A DNA stretch of 7,544 nt from Candidatus Zhuqueibacterota bacterium. Lineage in GTDB: Bacteria; SM23-31. Under the pieces are notes generated by a model that saw only the letters and a list, made by a program, of their open reading frames with translations, had not been told where the DNA came from and made no database searches. A program made the translations under genes and the position numbers. Each line of letters opens with the position of its first letter. The stretch's first letter is position 1. The stretch lies in assembly GCA_022562855.1 (NCBI GenBank), contig JADFON010000078.1:1-7544 (forward strand), given 5' to 3'. This document shows, in pieces, positions 7,329-7,544 of the stretch.

Positions 7329-7544
7329 TTATTTTTTTTCGGGTTCTTCTTCCTTGTTTTCTTCCTCATCGATCGAAATATTTCTCAGGTCACGTAGTTC
7401 CGATTGCAACTGGTGGTTGTCTCTTTTTAATTTTCGTACTTCAGCTTTTGTTTTTAAGTATTGTGTAATCGCCACGGGAAACCAGGCTAAAGCTCCAAAG
7501 ATGAAAACGACAAATAGGGTTACAAACAGCGGCGTATTAATTTG
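7329..7544 (-). CDS. lapA: LapA-domain (DUF1049) membrane protein, C-terminal 71 residues (start outside window)
   Basis: The frame enters from the right edge and ends at TAA (7329-7331). The visible part begins with NTPLFVTLFVVFIFGALAWF, the second membrane helix and Gly-containing turn typical of LapA/DUF1049 proteins. A short coiled-coil-like segment rich in Lys, Arg, Gln and Leu follows (LKTKAEVRKLKRDNHQLQSE), then a strongly acidic and lysine-rich tail ending EEEPEKK. LapA is a small inner-membrane partner of LapB in LPS assembly; E. coli LapA has 102 residues. The first membrane helix and the start codon should lie just beyond the window. The order lapA then lapB, both on the minus strand, matches E. 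coli and supports both calls. The frame is too short to appear as a complete ORF here. Confidence 0.82.
   Translation of the reverse strand, partial: QINTPLFVTLFVVFIFGALAWFPVAITQYLKTKAEVRKLKRDNHQLQSELRDLRNISIDEEENKEEEPEKK

Overview
The window looks like chromosomal DNA of moderate G+C from a Gram-negative (diderm) bacterium. That rests on a LapA/LapB-type pair (lipopolysaccharide assembly), a SPOR-domain envelope protein and an exported surface protein. Three of the four visible starts lack a clear Shine-Dalgarno sequence, which resembles Bacteroidetes and relatives, but the phylum cannot be fixed from this sequence.

All intact genes lie on the minus strand, so transcription runs from the right end to the left. 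From right to left they are: the 3' end of a lapA-like gene (7329-7544, start outside the window); lapB-like (6121-7284); an exported SPOR-domain protein (5359-6093); a 563-bp gap; mutS (2156-4795); a 601-bp AT-rich gap; and the first 518 codons of a large exported surface protein that runs off the left edge (1-1554). The first three are closely spaced (44 and 27 bp) and probably form one envelope operon. mutS and the surface gene are separated by long gaps and probably have their own promoters.

The most notable item is in the gap upstream of mutS. On the plus strand, about 4805-5318 is the decayed C-terminal part of a serpin gene (serine protease inhibitor). It keeps the hinge motif and the typical last strand and C-terminal tail, but is broken by two in-frame stops and at least three frameshifts. 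Its recognisable part begins only about 10 bp from the mutS start codon, so the 5' half has been lost and the mutS promoter must lie inside or beyond the relic.

The gap downstream of mutS holds two small palindromes and short open frames that I cannot identify. I see no CRISPR array, tRNA, rRNA, insertion sequence or convincing new defence system in the window.
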